Below the pieces are notes generated by a model that searched no databases, had not been told where the DNA came from, and saw only the letters and a program-made list of their open reading frames with translations. A program made the translations under genes and the position numbers. A stretch of DNA of 64,000 nucleotides from Chitinophaga sancti (GTDB lineage Bacteria > Bacteroidota > Bacteroidia > Chitinophagales > Chitinophagaceae): positions 930,001 through 994,000 of the forward strand of contig NZ_CP139972.1 of assembly GCF_034424315.1 (NCBI RefSeq), given 5' to 3'. Below, in pieces: positions 37,594-46,500 of this stretch (positions are counted from its first letter, which is position 1; each line of letters begins with the position of its first letter).

Positions 37594-38889
37594 ATGCGTA
37601 CACATATATTATATCTATTGCTGCTTGCATGCCTGCTGGGCTGCCGCAAGGAACAAACGAAATCTATCTTTGGCGAAACGCCGGACCAGCGACTGGCAAA
37701 GGCATTGGCCGATTATAAATCAAGACTGACCGGTGCTGAATATGGATGGAAAACAGCCGTATTCCCCGCTGCCGGCGGAGGCTATAGTTTCTACTTTACA
37801 TTCGATACCGCTGGCAGGGTCAATATGTACGGAGATGTAACCTGGGATGCTGCCCACACGCCACAGAACAGCACTTACCGCCTGAAAGCCATGCAGCGCC
37901 CCTCCCTATTATTTGATACCTACTCTTACCTGCACCTGCTGGCAGATCCCGATCCGAATGTATACGGCGGCGTGACTGGCCAGGGCTATTCGGTAGACTT
38001 CGAATATTCCATTGATAGTGTGGCAAATGATACCATCAAACTAACCGGGATTACTTACAGCACTAAAATGATCCTGGTGAAAGCCACAAAGGCGGAGCAT
38101 GATGCCTATACCACCGGACAGTTCGGCCAACAGCTGACAGATATTGAAAACAACCTTGCCGATTTCCCCTGGCAGTATTTACAATTTGCAGATGGGAAGA
38201 AACTGCAGGTAAGTATCAATACGGTGGCTAAAAACTTTACCCTGATTTACCTGGATGATGCAGGGAAAGTGCAACTCATCTCTACCCCATATTACTATAC
38301 AACCGATGGCCTGTACCTGCAAACACCCATTACGTATGGTACTTACACCTTCAATGAAGCGTTCTGGGATGCTGATAACCAGGTCTTTTATATAAAGGTG
38401 AATGGAAGCCGGATGGATGTGCAGGTAGCAGATAATTCAATCATACCTATGCACTTGTTGCTCGGGGTGAGCTTTTCTTCGATCGTAGTGCCACCACAAG
38501 CAATTCCCGGGTGGTCCACTGATTTTACAAATATGTGGAAGTCGATCGCGGCATCGCTGAAGACAGGGAACTACCGACTGACACTTTATTATACTTACTT
38601 CACTTTCGATCCGGGGCAGCAGGTGCTGAAACTTGATGTGTACATCATTCAGAATAATAATCTCTACATGGCAGAGTATCCATATACTTATACTAAAACG
38701 GCCGCAGGGGTATTCGATTTTACTGCGCAAGCCTACCAGGGGAATGCGGCATTGATTGCCACGGATCTGGCACCTTTAAGGAGCCATTTGCAAAATGATC
38801 ATTTTACAATGGACTTTTTTGCAGGAACGCTTGGGCAGTTGAAAAGTGTAGAGGATCAGGGATTTTATTTCACCGGATACCTGGAATAG
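37594..38889 (+). CDS. DUF4302-family lipoprotein
   Basis: A 431-residue exported lipoprotein (MRTHILYLLLLACLLGC, Cys17). The start of the mature part (DQRLAKALADYKSRL, then GAEYGWKTAVFPAAGGGYSF and FDTAGRVNMYGDV) fits the DUF4302 family, which recurs behind SusC/SusD and the zinc metallohydrolase. Its role is unknown. A surface accessory protein for substrate capture is the likely guess. It is the last gene of the operon, and a 55-bp tandem repeat array begins a few bases after its stop. Confidence 0.85.
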   Translation: MRTHILYLLLLACLLGCRKEQTKSIFGETPDQRLAKALADYKSRLTGAEYGWKTAVFPAAGGGYSFYFTFDTAGRVNMYGDVTWDAAHTPQNSTYRLKAMQRPSLLFDTYSYLHLLADPDPNVYGGVTGQGYSVDFEYSIDSVANDTIKLTGITYSTKMILVKATKAEHDAYTTGQFGQQLTDIENNLADFPWQYLQFADGKKLQVSINTVAKNFTLIYLDDAGKVQLISTPYYYTTDGLYLQTPITYGTYTFNEAFWDADNQVFYIKVNGSRMDVQVADNSIIPMHLLLGVSFSSIVVPPQAIPGWSTDFTNMWKSIAASLKTGNYRLTLYYTYFTFDPGQQVLKLDVYIIQNNNLYMAEYPYTYTKTAAGVFDFTAQAYQGNAALIATDLAPLRSHLQNDHFTMDFFAGTLGQLKSVEDQGFYFTGYLE

Positions 38890-38892
38890 AAA

Positions 38893-39205
38893 GTAGGAAT
38901 TCTTCAACGGAAATAAGCCTGTTTTGAGAATAGAAAAGTTCAGGAAGGAGGAATTCTTCAACGGAAATAACACTGTTTTTCAGAGCAAAAAGTTCATAAA
39001 AGAAAGATTTCTTCAACGGAAATGAAAACTGTTTTGAGAATGAAAAGTTCATGAAAGGAGGAATCCTTCAACGGAAATAACACTGTTTTCAGAATAAAAA
39101 GTTCATGAAAGGAGGAATTCTTCAACGGAAAATGAAACCTGTTTTCAGAGCAAAAAGTTCATAAAAGAAAGATTTCTTCAACGAAAAGAAGCCCTGCTTT
39201 CAGCG
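38893..39205. repeat. Tandem repeat, six units of 54-56 bp
   Basis: The core TCTTCAACGGAAAT recurs (with single changes) at 38901, 38955, 39010, 39065, 39119 and 39175, giving spacings of 54, 55, 55, 54 and 56 bp. Units also share CTGTTTT(C/G)AGA and AAAAGTTCATGAAAGGAGGA. Two sub-types alternate (AAGGAGGAATTC and AAAGAAAGATTT). The period is not a multiple of three throughout and stops occur, so it is non-coding. Confidence 0.92.
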
Positions 39206-39210
39206 CAAAA

Positions 39211-39293
39211 GGGTGTCTCAAAAGTATACCAAAAAATTCGGGAACCGCATCATGTAAACCTTAACCCGGATCAAGTATACTGCCGAGACACCC
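39211..39293. repeat. 83-bp element with terminal inverted repeats, possible terminator or tiny transposon remnant
   Basis: The ends GGGTGTCTC and GAGACACCC are perfect inverted repeats, and next inside lie AGTATAC and GTATACT, again inverted. The stem is interrupted by three unpaired bases. It lies between convergent genes and could act as a terminator for the kinase gene, whose stop is 4 nt away. The end sequence GGGTGTCTCAAAAG also resembles the termini of some insertion sequences, so a MITE-like remnant is possible. No target duplication is evident. Confidence 0.6.
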
Positions 39294-39296
39294 TTT

Positions 39297-42287
39297 CTAT
39301 TTTGGTAAATACACTGTAAACCTCGCCCCTTTCCCCAATTCCCCTTCCGCCAGGATCATCCCATGATGATTCTCTACAATCTTCTTACACAACGCCAAAC
39401 CAATTCCCGTACCCGCATACGCCTTCTTTTCGTTCAGTCGCTGGAAGATGGTAAAAATGCGATCAGAAAACTGCTGTTCAAACCCAATCCCATTATCCTG
39501 GAAAACCAGTTTAATGTAACGTTGATCACCCGCCAGTACCTCCGGTACCTCATTTACATCCACCGCACTGATTTGAATCAAAGGATCTTTCTCACAGAAC
39601 TTCAGGGAATTTCCAATCAGGTTGGTAAACAACTGCTGCAATTGTAAGGGAATACCCCTTACCACCGGCAAACCAAGCCCCTGCACCATTGCCCCCTTCT
39701 GCTCAATGAGGAGTTCAAAATCAGTGAGCGTATTTTTTAGCACCGCCTGCAGATCCGTATCAACAAACCGTGCATCCGGGTCTGACAAACGGGAATAGTC
39801 CAGCACATCTTTAATCAAATTGGTCATACGAGCCGCAGAAGACTGGATCTTCTCAAAATAATGGTTCGCCTGGGTTCCATTGCCCGGCATACTTTTCTGC
39901 AATAATTCCGAGAAGGTTCTAATTTTCCTCAGGGGTTCCTGCAGGTCATGGCTGGCGATATACGCAAATTGTTCTAATTCATTATTTTTCCGCAGCAGTT
40001 CCGCCGTACGCTCATCGACTTTTTGTTCCAGCTCCTGGGCACTTTGCTGCAATATTTCCACAGCATGTCGGTGCAGGCGTGTGATGCGGATCTGTACACG
40101 TACCCTGGCTAACAATTCCTTCGCTGAGAAAGGTTTGACCAGGTAATCATCCGCCCCCACATCATACCCTGCTATCCTGGCATCCTCACCCGCCCTTGCC
40201 GAAAGCAGGATAACGGGAATGGCAGATGTCTGCGCATCGCCTTTCAAATGATGTAACAGGCTAACCCCATCCATTTCGGGCATCATCACATCACTGATCA
40301 CGAGTTCTGGCAACTGCCTGCTGATCCGCTCCAGGGCCAGTTTTCCATTCGCTGCAGTATCTACAATATAGTAAGGTTGCAATAAACGCTGCAGGTAATC
40401 CCGCATATCCGCATTGTCATCCACAATCAGCACCAGGGGCTTATCGCCATCCACGAGTATTTCATGCTGCACCGCTGCTGTTTCCACCTGGTGAGCCGCC
40501 TCCTGGGCAAAGGTTTCGGGCAACAGGGAAAAGTAATCATTATCCTCCTGCATCGACACCTGGCCCGCAGGCAGGTGATCAGTGCCTAATGGAATACTTA
40601 CAATGAAGGTACTGCCCTGCCCCGGCTCACTTTCCACCCCGATACTGCCTTCGTGCAATAGCACCAGTTCTTTGACTAATGAAAGTCCGATGCCCGTACC
40701 TTCGTAACTCCGGCCGCCACTTTGCCTTACCCGGTGAAAGCGTTCAAACATATGGGGCAGTTCCTCCGCAGGAATACCAATACCCGTATCTCTCACCCGC
40801 AGTACGGCCTTACCATCATCCTCCCGCAATGACACCGAAATCGTACCCTTCAGGGTATATTTAAATGCATTTGAAAGCAGGTTTAAAACGATCTTCTCCC
40901 ACATATCCCGGTCTATATAGACCGTATCCTGGAATGGTTGGCAGTCTACCTCCAGTTGCATCCCGGCATGCTCGATCGCTGAGCGGAAGCTGCCCGCCAG
41001 GTCGATAGTGACATTCGCCAGGTCTACGGGGAAGAATTGCGCCTGTGCTTTTTTAGCCTCGATCCGGCTAAAGTCAAGGAGTGTATTTACGAGCTTCAGG
41101 AGGCGGTTCGCGTTCCTTTGCATCGTTTCAAGGTCGGCCCATTGTTTCGTCGAAAACGCCGATTTGTCTCCGCCCAGCAATTCTTCCAAAGGTCCGAGCA
41201 TTAGGGTGAGTGGGGTGCGGAACTCATGACTGATGTTATTGAAGAAAGCCGTTTTGGCCCGGTCGATTTCGACGAGGGAGTCGGCTCTTTTACGGGCATC
41301 TTCGTAGGCGTATACATTCGACAGACTGCTTCCCAACTGGTCGGCAATGAGCTGAAAAAAGCTGTTATACTTTTCGTCGAGCTGCCGGTGCGGGTTCAGT
41401 CCCACGATCAGCAGGGCGCTCACTTTCGATTGCCCGGCATGGATGGGAATCACCAGCGCATGGTCTGGCGAGCGAGCCCAGGCACCTGAAGGTAAATCTC
41501 CAAAGCCATCTATGAGGTTACTGATAACCAGGGTTTTATTAAAATAGATTGCTTCCGGCAACTTCCAGTAATCAGCGACGGCGGAATCCAGTTTGATCCT
41601 TCCTGGCAGCACATTTTCGTGCGTTGAACCTACCTGGCTGGCGGTACCGGTTTCTGTATTTAGCTGGTAAATGCAGGCAAAGGGGAAGTCGTGTGGATTC
41701 TGTTTGAAGATATTGATGGTATGGTCAAAGACGATCATATCGGAGCTGGTGTCAGCCATGCTCTTCCCTAAATCTCTTAAAGTGCGTAATTGTCTTTCGC
41801 CGGTGATCCGTAGGGTATCGTCGGTATTGGCACAAATAATCCCGTTGGTGCCACCGTAATCGCCTGGAATGGGGCTATATGAAAAGGTATAATAGGTCTC
41901 TTCGGGGTAGCCGTTGCGTTCCATGATCAGGAGCAGGGCTTCGTCGTAAGTACCGATATTTTCTTCCATGCAGACCCTGGCCCGGGGCGCTACGGCATCC
42001 CAGATTTCCTTCCATACTTCGGCAGCAGGAACGCCTAATCCCTGGGGATGTTTACCTCCCAGGATGGATCTGTAGGGATCGTTGTACAGGTTGATCAGCT
42101 CCGGCCCCCACCAAACAAACATAGGTTGGCTGGAGGTGAGGATGATACGTACGCAGGTCTTCAAACTTTGTGGCCATGTTTCGTAATGACCTAATGGGGT
42201 AGATGCCCAGTCATGGGAGCGGATCAACGCGCCCATTTCCCCACCGCCGGTGAGAAATTCAGGCACAACAGTATTTGTCAATTCCAT
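39297..42287 (-). CDS. Hybrid histidine kinase with two kinase cores (PAS-GAF-HisKA-HATPase-REC-HisKA-HATPase)
   Basis: A 996-residue cytoplasmic sensor kinase without membrane segments. Residues about 15-155 are PAS-like (PMFVWWGPELINLYNDPYRS), about 180-320 GAF-like. The first core has His354 in NNISHEFRTPLTL and ATP-site boxes LLSNAFKY, RDTGIGIP and GTGIGLSLVK (about 460-570). A receiver follows (VDDN at 622-625, Asp666 in ISDVMMPEMDG, Lys718 in LVKPF). A second core then has His780 in IASHDLQEPLRKI and ATP boxes LIGNSLKF, DNGIGF and GTGIGLALCK. The second core is of the bacteriophytochrome-like (HDLQEP) type. Two full cores around one receiver is less common than the usual single-core hybrid. 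It starts 12 nt after a stand-alone receiver gene, its probable phosphate acceptor. Confidence 0.94.
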   Translation of the reverse strand: MELTNTVVPEFLTGGGEMGALIRSHDWASTPLGHYETWPQSLKTCVRIILTSSQPMFVWWGPELINLYNDPYRSILGGKHPQGLGVPAAEVWKEIWDAVAPRARVCMEENIGTYDEALLLIMERNGYPEETYYTFSYSPIPGDYGGTNGIICANTDDTLRITGERQLRTLRDLGKSMADTSSDMIVFDHTINIFKQNPHDFPFACIYQLNTETGTASQVGSTHENVLPGRIKLDSAVADYWKLPEAIYFNKTLVISNLIDGFGDLPSGAWARSPDHALVIPIHAGQSKVSALLIVGLNPHRQLDEKYNSFFQLIADQLGSSLSNVYAYEDARKRADSLVEIDRAKTAFFNNISHEFRTPLTLMLGPLEELLGGDKSAFSTKQWADLETMQRNANRLLKLVNTLLDFSRIEAKKAQAQFFPVDLANVTIDLAGSFRSAIEHAGMQLEVDCQPFQDTVYIDRDMWEKIVLNLLSNAFKYTLKGTISVSLREDDGKAVLRVRDTGIGIPAEELPHMFERFHRVRQSGGRSYEGTGIGLSLVKELVLLHEGSIGVESEPGQGSTFIVSIPLGTDHLPAGQVSMQEDNDYFSLLPETFAQEAAHQVETAAVQHEILVDGDKPLVLIVDDNADMRDYLQRLLQPYYIVDTAANGKLALERISRQLPELVISDVMMPEMDGVSLLHHLKGDAQTSAIPVILLSARAGEDARIAGYDVGADDYLVKPFSAKELLARVRVQIRITRLHRHAVEILQQSAQELEQKVDERTAELLRKNNELEQFAYIASHDLQEPLRKIRTFSELLQKSMPGNGTQANHYFEKIQSSAARMTNLIKDVLDYSRLSDPDARFVDTDLQAVLKNTLTDFELLIEQKGAMVQGLGLPVVRGIPLQLQQLFTNLIGNSLKFCEKDPLIQISAVDVNEVPEVLAGDQRYIKLVFQDNGIGFEQQFSDRIFTIFQRLNEKKAYAGTGIGLALCKKIVENHHGMILAEGELGKGARFTVYLPK

Positions 42288-42299
42288 ATAATGCTGAAA

Positions 42300-42698
42300 T
42301 CAGGTATGATACCCTCTCAAAACTTGCTCCAATCTTTTCTCCAGCAGGGCCATACTGGATGGTTTAACAATGTAATCGGCAGCGCCCAGGGTCTTGGTTT
42401 CCATTATGTCACGTTGTTCGGACGAAGTAGAATAAATAATTACGGGGATACTATCCAGTCTTGGAATCTTGCGGATTTCAGAGAGGCATTCCCGTCCGTT
42501 CATGCGAACCATATTCAGATCCAGGAAGATGAAGTTTGGCGTAAATTTATCCTCCGTGTTTAACCTTGTCAGGGCATCAATACCATCATTGGCGGTGATG
42601 CAATGAATATTCTCATCGATGTTGCTCAGGGCCAGTGAAAAAATCTCCTGGTCATCATCGTCATCGTCTATTAAAAAGCAAATAATCCTATCCTCCAT
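42300..42698 (-). CDS. Single-domain response regulator paired with the hybrid kinase
   Basis: A 132-residue receiver (from the ATG at 42698, MEDRIICFLIDDDDDDQEIF; an ATG 21 nt upstream would add MFKLKHN). The acidic pocket is unusually rich in Asp (six in a row), the phosphoacceptor is in FIFLDLNMVRMNGRE, the hydroxyl in IIYSTSSE, and the Lys in YIVKPSS. Receivers with LNM at the acceptor are often partners of HDLQEP-type kinases, which fits the kinase gene just downstream (12 nt). There is no output domain, so it acts by protein contact or as a phosphorelay step. Confidence 0.92.
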   Translation of the reverse strand: MEDRIICFLIDDDDDDQEIFSLALSNIDENIHCITANDGIDALTRLNTEDKFTPNFIFLDLNMVRMNGRECLSEIRKIPRLDSIPVIIYSTSSEQRDIMETKTLGAADYIVKPSSMALLEKRLEQVLRGYHT

Positions 42699-42809
42699 AT
42701 TGTGTTTAAGCTTAAACAATATACAGTTTTTATAAGCAGGTAGGTATCAAATTGGATACCTAAATTGTCAGCAAAATGCCGCTGCCTGTCAGCATGTGGC
42801 TATTCATAC

Positions 42810-42845
42810 AAAAAGACCCGAAACCAGTGGCTCCGGGTCTTTTTC
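42810..42845 (-). terminator. Terminator of infC
   Basis: AAAAAGACCCG and CGGGTCTTTTT form an 11-bp stem. On the minus strand it lies 20 nt past the infC stop and ends in a T-run. Confidence 0.88.
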
Positions 42846-42865
42846 AATATTAACTATACCAGTTG

Positions 42866-43672
42866 TTATTCTGGTTTATTTTCTGGAGCTGGTGTAGCAG
42901 CTGGCGCCTGTGCTTGTCCCTGTGCAGGTACAATAGGACGGGATTCTCTCGGCTGTTGAGGACGATCTTCCCTTGATTGCTGTGGACGATCTTCTCTAGG
43001 TTGCTGAGGACGATCCTCTCTCGGCTGTTGCGGGCGATCCTCTCTCGGAGCCCGTTCTTCCCTTGGTTCCTTAGGTTCCTTCGGTCCGGTTGGCTTTTTC
43101 TTGGCTGATTTAGGAGCGAAGATGGCGATCATACGCTTACCTTCCATGGTAGGCATACCTTCCAGTGCTCCTACTTCTGCCAGTCTTTCTGCGAATTTCA
43201 GCAGGATCAGCTCACCACGTTCTTTAAACATGATAGCACGACCTTTAAACTGCACATATGTTTTTACCTTATTACCGTCTTTGAGGAATTTCTCCGCATG
43301 TTTGGCTTTGAAGTCGAAGTCATGGTCGTCGGTGTTTGGCGTAAAGCGAATTTCTTTCACCTCGCTTTTGTGCGCATTCGCCTTCATCTCCTTTTCCTTC
43401 TTCTTCTTCTCGTAAAGGAATTTATTGTAGTCAATGATGCGGCAGACAGGAGGAGCGGCATTCGGAGATATTTCAACCAGGTCCAGTTGCTGCTCTTCAG
43501 CCATACGCAGGGCATCTTCCGTGCGGTATACGCCTACTTCAATGTTTTCTCCCACTAATCGCACTTCAGGAACGCGGATCATTCGGTTTGTGCGGTGCTC
43601 TTGCTGTTGTTCTCTACGAAAGTTGGGGGTTCTACCGCCCCTGTTGAAATTTGGTCTGGGTCCTTGCTGCAT
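42866..43672 (-). CDS. infC: Translation initiation factor IF-3 with extended C-terminal tail
   Basis: Binds the 30S subunit, checks start-codon pairing and blocks early 50S joining. After a basic Gly/Arg-rich lead (MQQGPRPNFNRGGRTPNF), the core has the N-domain (GENIEVGVYRTEDALRMAEE, then LVEISPNAAPPVCRI), linker YEKKKKEKEMKANAH, and C-domain (KFLKDGNKVKTYVQFKGRAI). At 268 residues it is much longer than E. coli IF-3 (180): about 70 residues form a Pro/Arg/Glu-rich tail with five copies of REDRPQQP-like repeats and an Ala/Pro end. The ATG at 43672 is used; the rare AUU start of enteric infC is not needed. It is followed by a strong terminator and not by rpmI. Confidence 0.95.
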   Translation of the reverse strand: MQQGPRPNFNRGGRTPNFRREQQQEHRTNRMIRVPEVRLVGENIEVGVYRTEDALRMAEEQQLDLVEISPNAAPPVCRIIDYNKFLYEKKKKEKEMKANAHKSEVKEIRFTPNTDDHDFDFKAKHAEKFLKDGNKVKTYVQFKGRAIMFKERGELILLKFAERLAEVGALEGMPTMEGKRMIAIFAPKSAKKKPTGPKEPKEPREERAPREDRPQQPREDRPQQPREDRPQQSREDRPQQPRESRPIVPAQGQAQAPAATPAPENKPE

Positions 43673-43866
43673 TAAAAAAAATAAAATTTCAAATTAATAA
43701 TTGTCTATAAAGTTTAGAATGTGCCAGCTCAGCTACCGATTGTTTGCATTAAATAATTGATATTAGCGATGAACCGACCTTTTATGTTAATAGACTCTTA
43801 AGCAATTAACGTACCCGAAAATACAAAAGTTCAATTAGTTAAAAATATATTTCTATAATTTTCAAC

Positions 43867-43895
43867 GTATCAACCCTTTTTTAGAGGGTTGATAC
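43867..43895 (-). terminator. Hairpin between thrS and infC
   Basis: GTATCAACCCT and AGGGTTGATAC are perfect 11-bp arms around a 7-nt loop, 26 nt past the thrS stop. There is no real T-run on the minus strand, so it may be an attenuator or an RNA-processing or stability hairpin. The remaining spacer up to the infC start holds nothing I recognise. Confidence 0.55.
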
Positions 43896-43920
43896 AAGAA
43901 CTTAGTACTTTAAGGAATCG

Positions 43921-45861
43921 TTATTCAAAAGATTTTCTGTTAATTACTTCTTCCTGAACCAGTGTGATGAACTGTTCGATCTCCATGGCGCCGAGGTCTC
44001 CCTTCGCTTGTCTGCGTACAGCTACCTTGTTATCGGCAGCTTCTTTTTCGCCCAGTACCAGCATATAAGGAACTTTTGCAATCTCGGTTTCCCTGATCTT
44101 CTTACCTATCTTTTCACCCCGGTCGTCAATTTCTGCTCTAATGTCCGCTTTTTTTAACAATTCTGCCACTTTTTCTGCATAAGCCTGGCTCTTGTCACTG
44201 ATTGGCAGGATCTTTACCTGGGTAGGTGTCAGCCAGAGCGGGAATTTCCCCCCGCAGTGTTCGATCAGTACTGCAATGAAACGTTCCAGTGAGCCGAATG
44301 GTGCACGGTGGATCATTACAGGGCGGTGACGCTGGTTGTCAGCACCGATATACTCCAGGTCAAAACGCTCAGGCAGGTTGTAATCTACCTGGATGGTACC
44401 CAGCTGCCATTTACGGCCCAGGGCATCCTTCACCATGAAGTCCAGTTTAGGACCATAGAACGCTGCTTCGTCGTATTCGGTCACCGTATTCAGGCCTTTT
44501 TCAGTTGCTGCTTCAATGATCGCCTGTTCTGCCAGGTTCCAGTTTTCATCAGTACCAATGTACTTGTCTCTGTCTGTCTGGTGACGCAGGGAGATCTGGG
44601 CTGTATACTCAGTAAAGCTCAGGCTATTGAACACATACAATACCAGGTCGATCACTTTCATGAACTCTTCCTTCACCTGATCAGGACGGCAGAATAAGTG
44701 AGCATCATCCTGAGTAAAGCCACGTACGCGGGTCAGACCATGGAGTTCACCATGCTGCTCGTAGCGGTATACGGTACCGAATTCCGCAAAGCGAACCGGC
44801 AGGTCTTTATAGCTCTTGGGACTGGCTTTATAGATCTCACAGTGGTGCGGACAGTTCATTGGTTTCAGCATGAACTCCTCGCCTTCCTCTGGTGTGTGGA
44901 TGGTCTGGAAACTGTCTTTACCGTATTTCTCGTAGTGACCGGAGGTCTTGTACAGGTTTACGTTGCCGATATGTGGTGTTACAACCGGCAGGTAACCCAG
45001 GTCCAGCTGCGCTTTTTGCAGGAAGGCCTGCAGTCTTTCGCGGAGCATAGCACCTTTAGGCAGCCACAATGGCAGACCCAGACCTACTTTCTCAGAGAAG
45101 GTGAAGAGTTCCAGTTCCTTACCCAGTTTACGGTGGTCACGTTTTTTGGCTTCTTCCAGCAGGAACAGGTGTTCGTCCAGTTCTTTCTGGTTAGGGAAAG
45201 TAACACCATAGATGCGGGTAAGCATCTTGTTCTTTTCATTCCCTCTCCAATAGGCACCGGCAATATTTGTCAGCTTGATGGCTTTGATAAAACCGGTACT
45301 TGGAATGTGTGGGCCACGGCACAGGTCAGTGAAATTACCCTGTGTATAGAAGGTAATTTTACCATCCTGCAGTTCACCGATGGTTTCTATTTTATATTCG
45401 TCACCTTTTTGGGTGAAGTAATCGAGTGCTTCTGCTTTGCTCACTTCCCTGCGTTCGTATGGGTTGTTGGCTTTCGCCAGTTCAGCCATTTTCGTTTCTA
45501 CCTTACGCAGATCTTCGTCGGAAATAGTACGGCCACCCAGGTCAATGTCGTAGTAAAAACCGCCTTCCAGCGCAGGGCCATAACCGAACTTTACGCCCGG
45601 ATAGATTGATTCCAGCGCTTCGGCCATCAGGTGGGCGGAAGAGTGCCACATGGTAGATTTACCTTCAGCATCAGACCAGGTCAGCAATTGCAGCGTACTA
45701 TCCGTCGTTATTGGGCGGGAGCTATCTACCACCTGCCCGTTCACTTTAGCGGCCAATACTTTGCGTGCCAATCCCTCACTGATGGATTTGGCAATGTCCA
45801 TTGCAGTTACTCCTGCTTCATACTGACGAACTGCGCCATCCGGTAATGTAATGTTGATCAT
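43921..45861 (-). CDS. thrS: Threonyl-tRNA synthetase
   Basis: Charges tRNA-Thr with threonine. The 646-residue protein has all four parts: TGS domain ([20 protein letters not shown]), editing domain with the zinc-type [12 protein letters not shown] motif (about 74-85), class II catalytic core ([40 protein letters not shown], and motif 3 [20 protein letters not shown]), and an anticodon-binding domain ([20 protein letters not shown]). Length is normal. infC follows after 248 nt with a hairpin between. Confidence 0.98.
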   Translation of the reverse strand: MINITLPDGAVRQYEAGVTAMDIAKSISEGLARKVLAAKVNGQVVDSSRPITTDSTLQLLTWSDAEGKSTMWHSSAHLMAEALESIYPGVKFGYGPALEGGFYYDIDLGGRTISDEDLRKVETKMAELAKANNPYERREVSKAEALDYFTQKGDEYKIETIGELQDGKITFYTQGNFTDLCRGPHIPSTGFIKAIKLTNIAGAYWRGNEKNKMLTRIYGVTFPNQKELDEHLFLLEEAKKRDHRKLGKELELFTFSEKVGLGLPLWLPKGAMLRERLQAFLQKAQLDLGYLPVVTPHIGNVNLYKTSGHYEKYGKDSFQTIHTPEEGEEFMLKPMNCPHHCEIYKASPKSYKDLPVRFAEFGTVYRYEQHGELHGLTRVRGFTQDDAHLFCRPDQVKEEFMKVIDLVLYVFNSLSFTEYTAQISLRHQTDRDKYIGTDENWNLAEQAIIEAATEKGLNTVTEYDEAAFYGPKLDFMVKDALGRKWQLGTIQVDYNLPERFDLEYIGADNQRHRPVMIHRAPFGSLERFIAVLIEHCGGKFPLWLTPTQVKILPISDKSQAYAEKVAELLKKADIRAEIDDRGEKIGKKIRETEIAKVPYMLVLGEKEAADNKVAVRRQAKGDLGAMEIEQFITLVQEEVINRKSFE

Positions 45862-46187
45862 ACGATTGAGCTGTTAATCTTCAGCTTTTTAGTTTTGCGT
45901 TTTATTTTTCCGAAAGGGTATATCTGGTTGATACACCGCATTTGGGCTTGCGAAGTTAAGAAAATTGATGGGTTTTTATACATCTGTTAAAAGATGGCAT
46001 TGAATCAGTTACTTTTTCTGCTAAAAGTATCTCTTGAATCTCTGTGCGCCTGCCTTCACAACCGTACAGTGATTTGTCAACGGCCTGCAGCCGGCTGCAA
46101 TAAATGCTTTGGCAAACAACTGATAAGAACTTTCGGATTAACAGCGATGCGAAGGTAGCCGCAAAGACTGCATGCAGACTTCCATTC
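45862..46187. other. Spacer upstream of thrS
   Basis: About 330 bp with no supportable gene. A TAACTTCG on the minus strand near 45950 is one base off the -7 consensus and could serve thrS. No T-box or other leader fold was recognised. Confidence 0.35.
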
Positions 46188-46500
46188 AATTCGATTAAGC
46201 CTCAGCCTATCGATTTAATCAAACTTCATCGTATCCGTTCAATTTCATCAAACCTCAATCTATCCTTTCAATCAAGCCTCAGTCTATCGATTTCATTAAA
46301 CCTCAATCTATCCTTTCAATCAAACCTCAGTCTATCGATTTAATCAAACTTCATCGTATCCGCTCAATTTCAATCAAACCTCAGCCTATCCTTTCAATCA
46401 AACCTCAGTCTATCGATTTAATCAAACTTCATCGTATCCGCTCAATTTCAATCAAACCTCAGCCTATCCTTTCAATCAAACCTCTGCCTATCCATTCAAC
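46188..46500. repeat. Array of about fourteen short repeats (about 22-26 bp)
   Basis: The unit AATCAAACCTCAGTCTATCG, with variants such as AATCAAACTTCATCGTATCC, repeats to the edge of the lipoprotein gene. A higher-order 78-bp block is repeated (for instance from 46328 and 46406). The last codons of the gene (TAATTAAACTTCAGACTATCC at its 3' end) look like one more unit, so the array seems to have grown from, or invaded, the gene end. There are no unique spacers, so it is not CRISPR. Confidence 0.88.

Noticed and set aside
38893..39205. A CRISPR array
   Set aside because: Whole 55-bp units are tandemly repeated, with no variable spacers.
44698..45609. A 303-codon open frame on the strand opposite thrS
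   Set aside because: It lies wholly inside a conserved, intact synthetase gene and reads as its antisense shadow, with no domain or start context.
45862..46100. A T-box or threonine leader before thrS
   Set aside because: No specifier hairpin, T-box sequence or threonine-rich leader peptide could be seen.
46188..46500. A CRISPR array
   Set aside because: The repeats abut with no unique spacers of constant size, and no cas genes are in the window.
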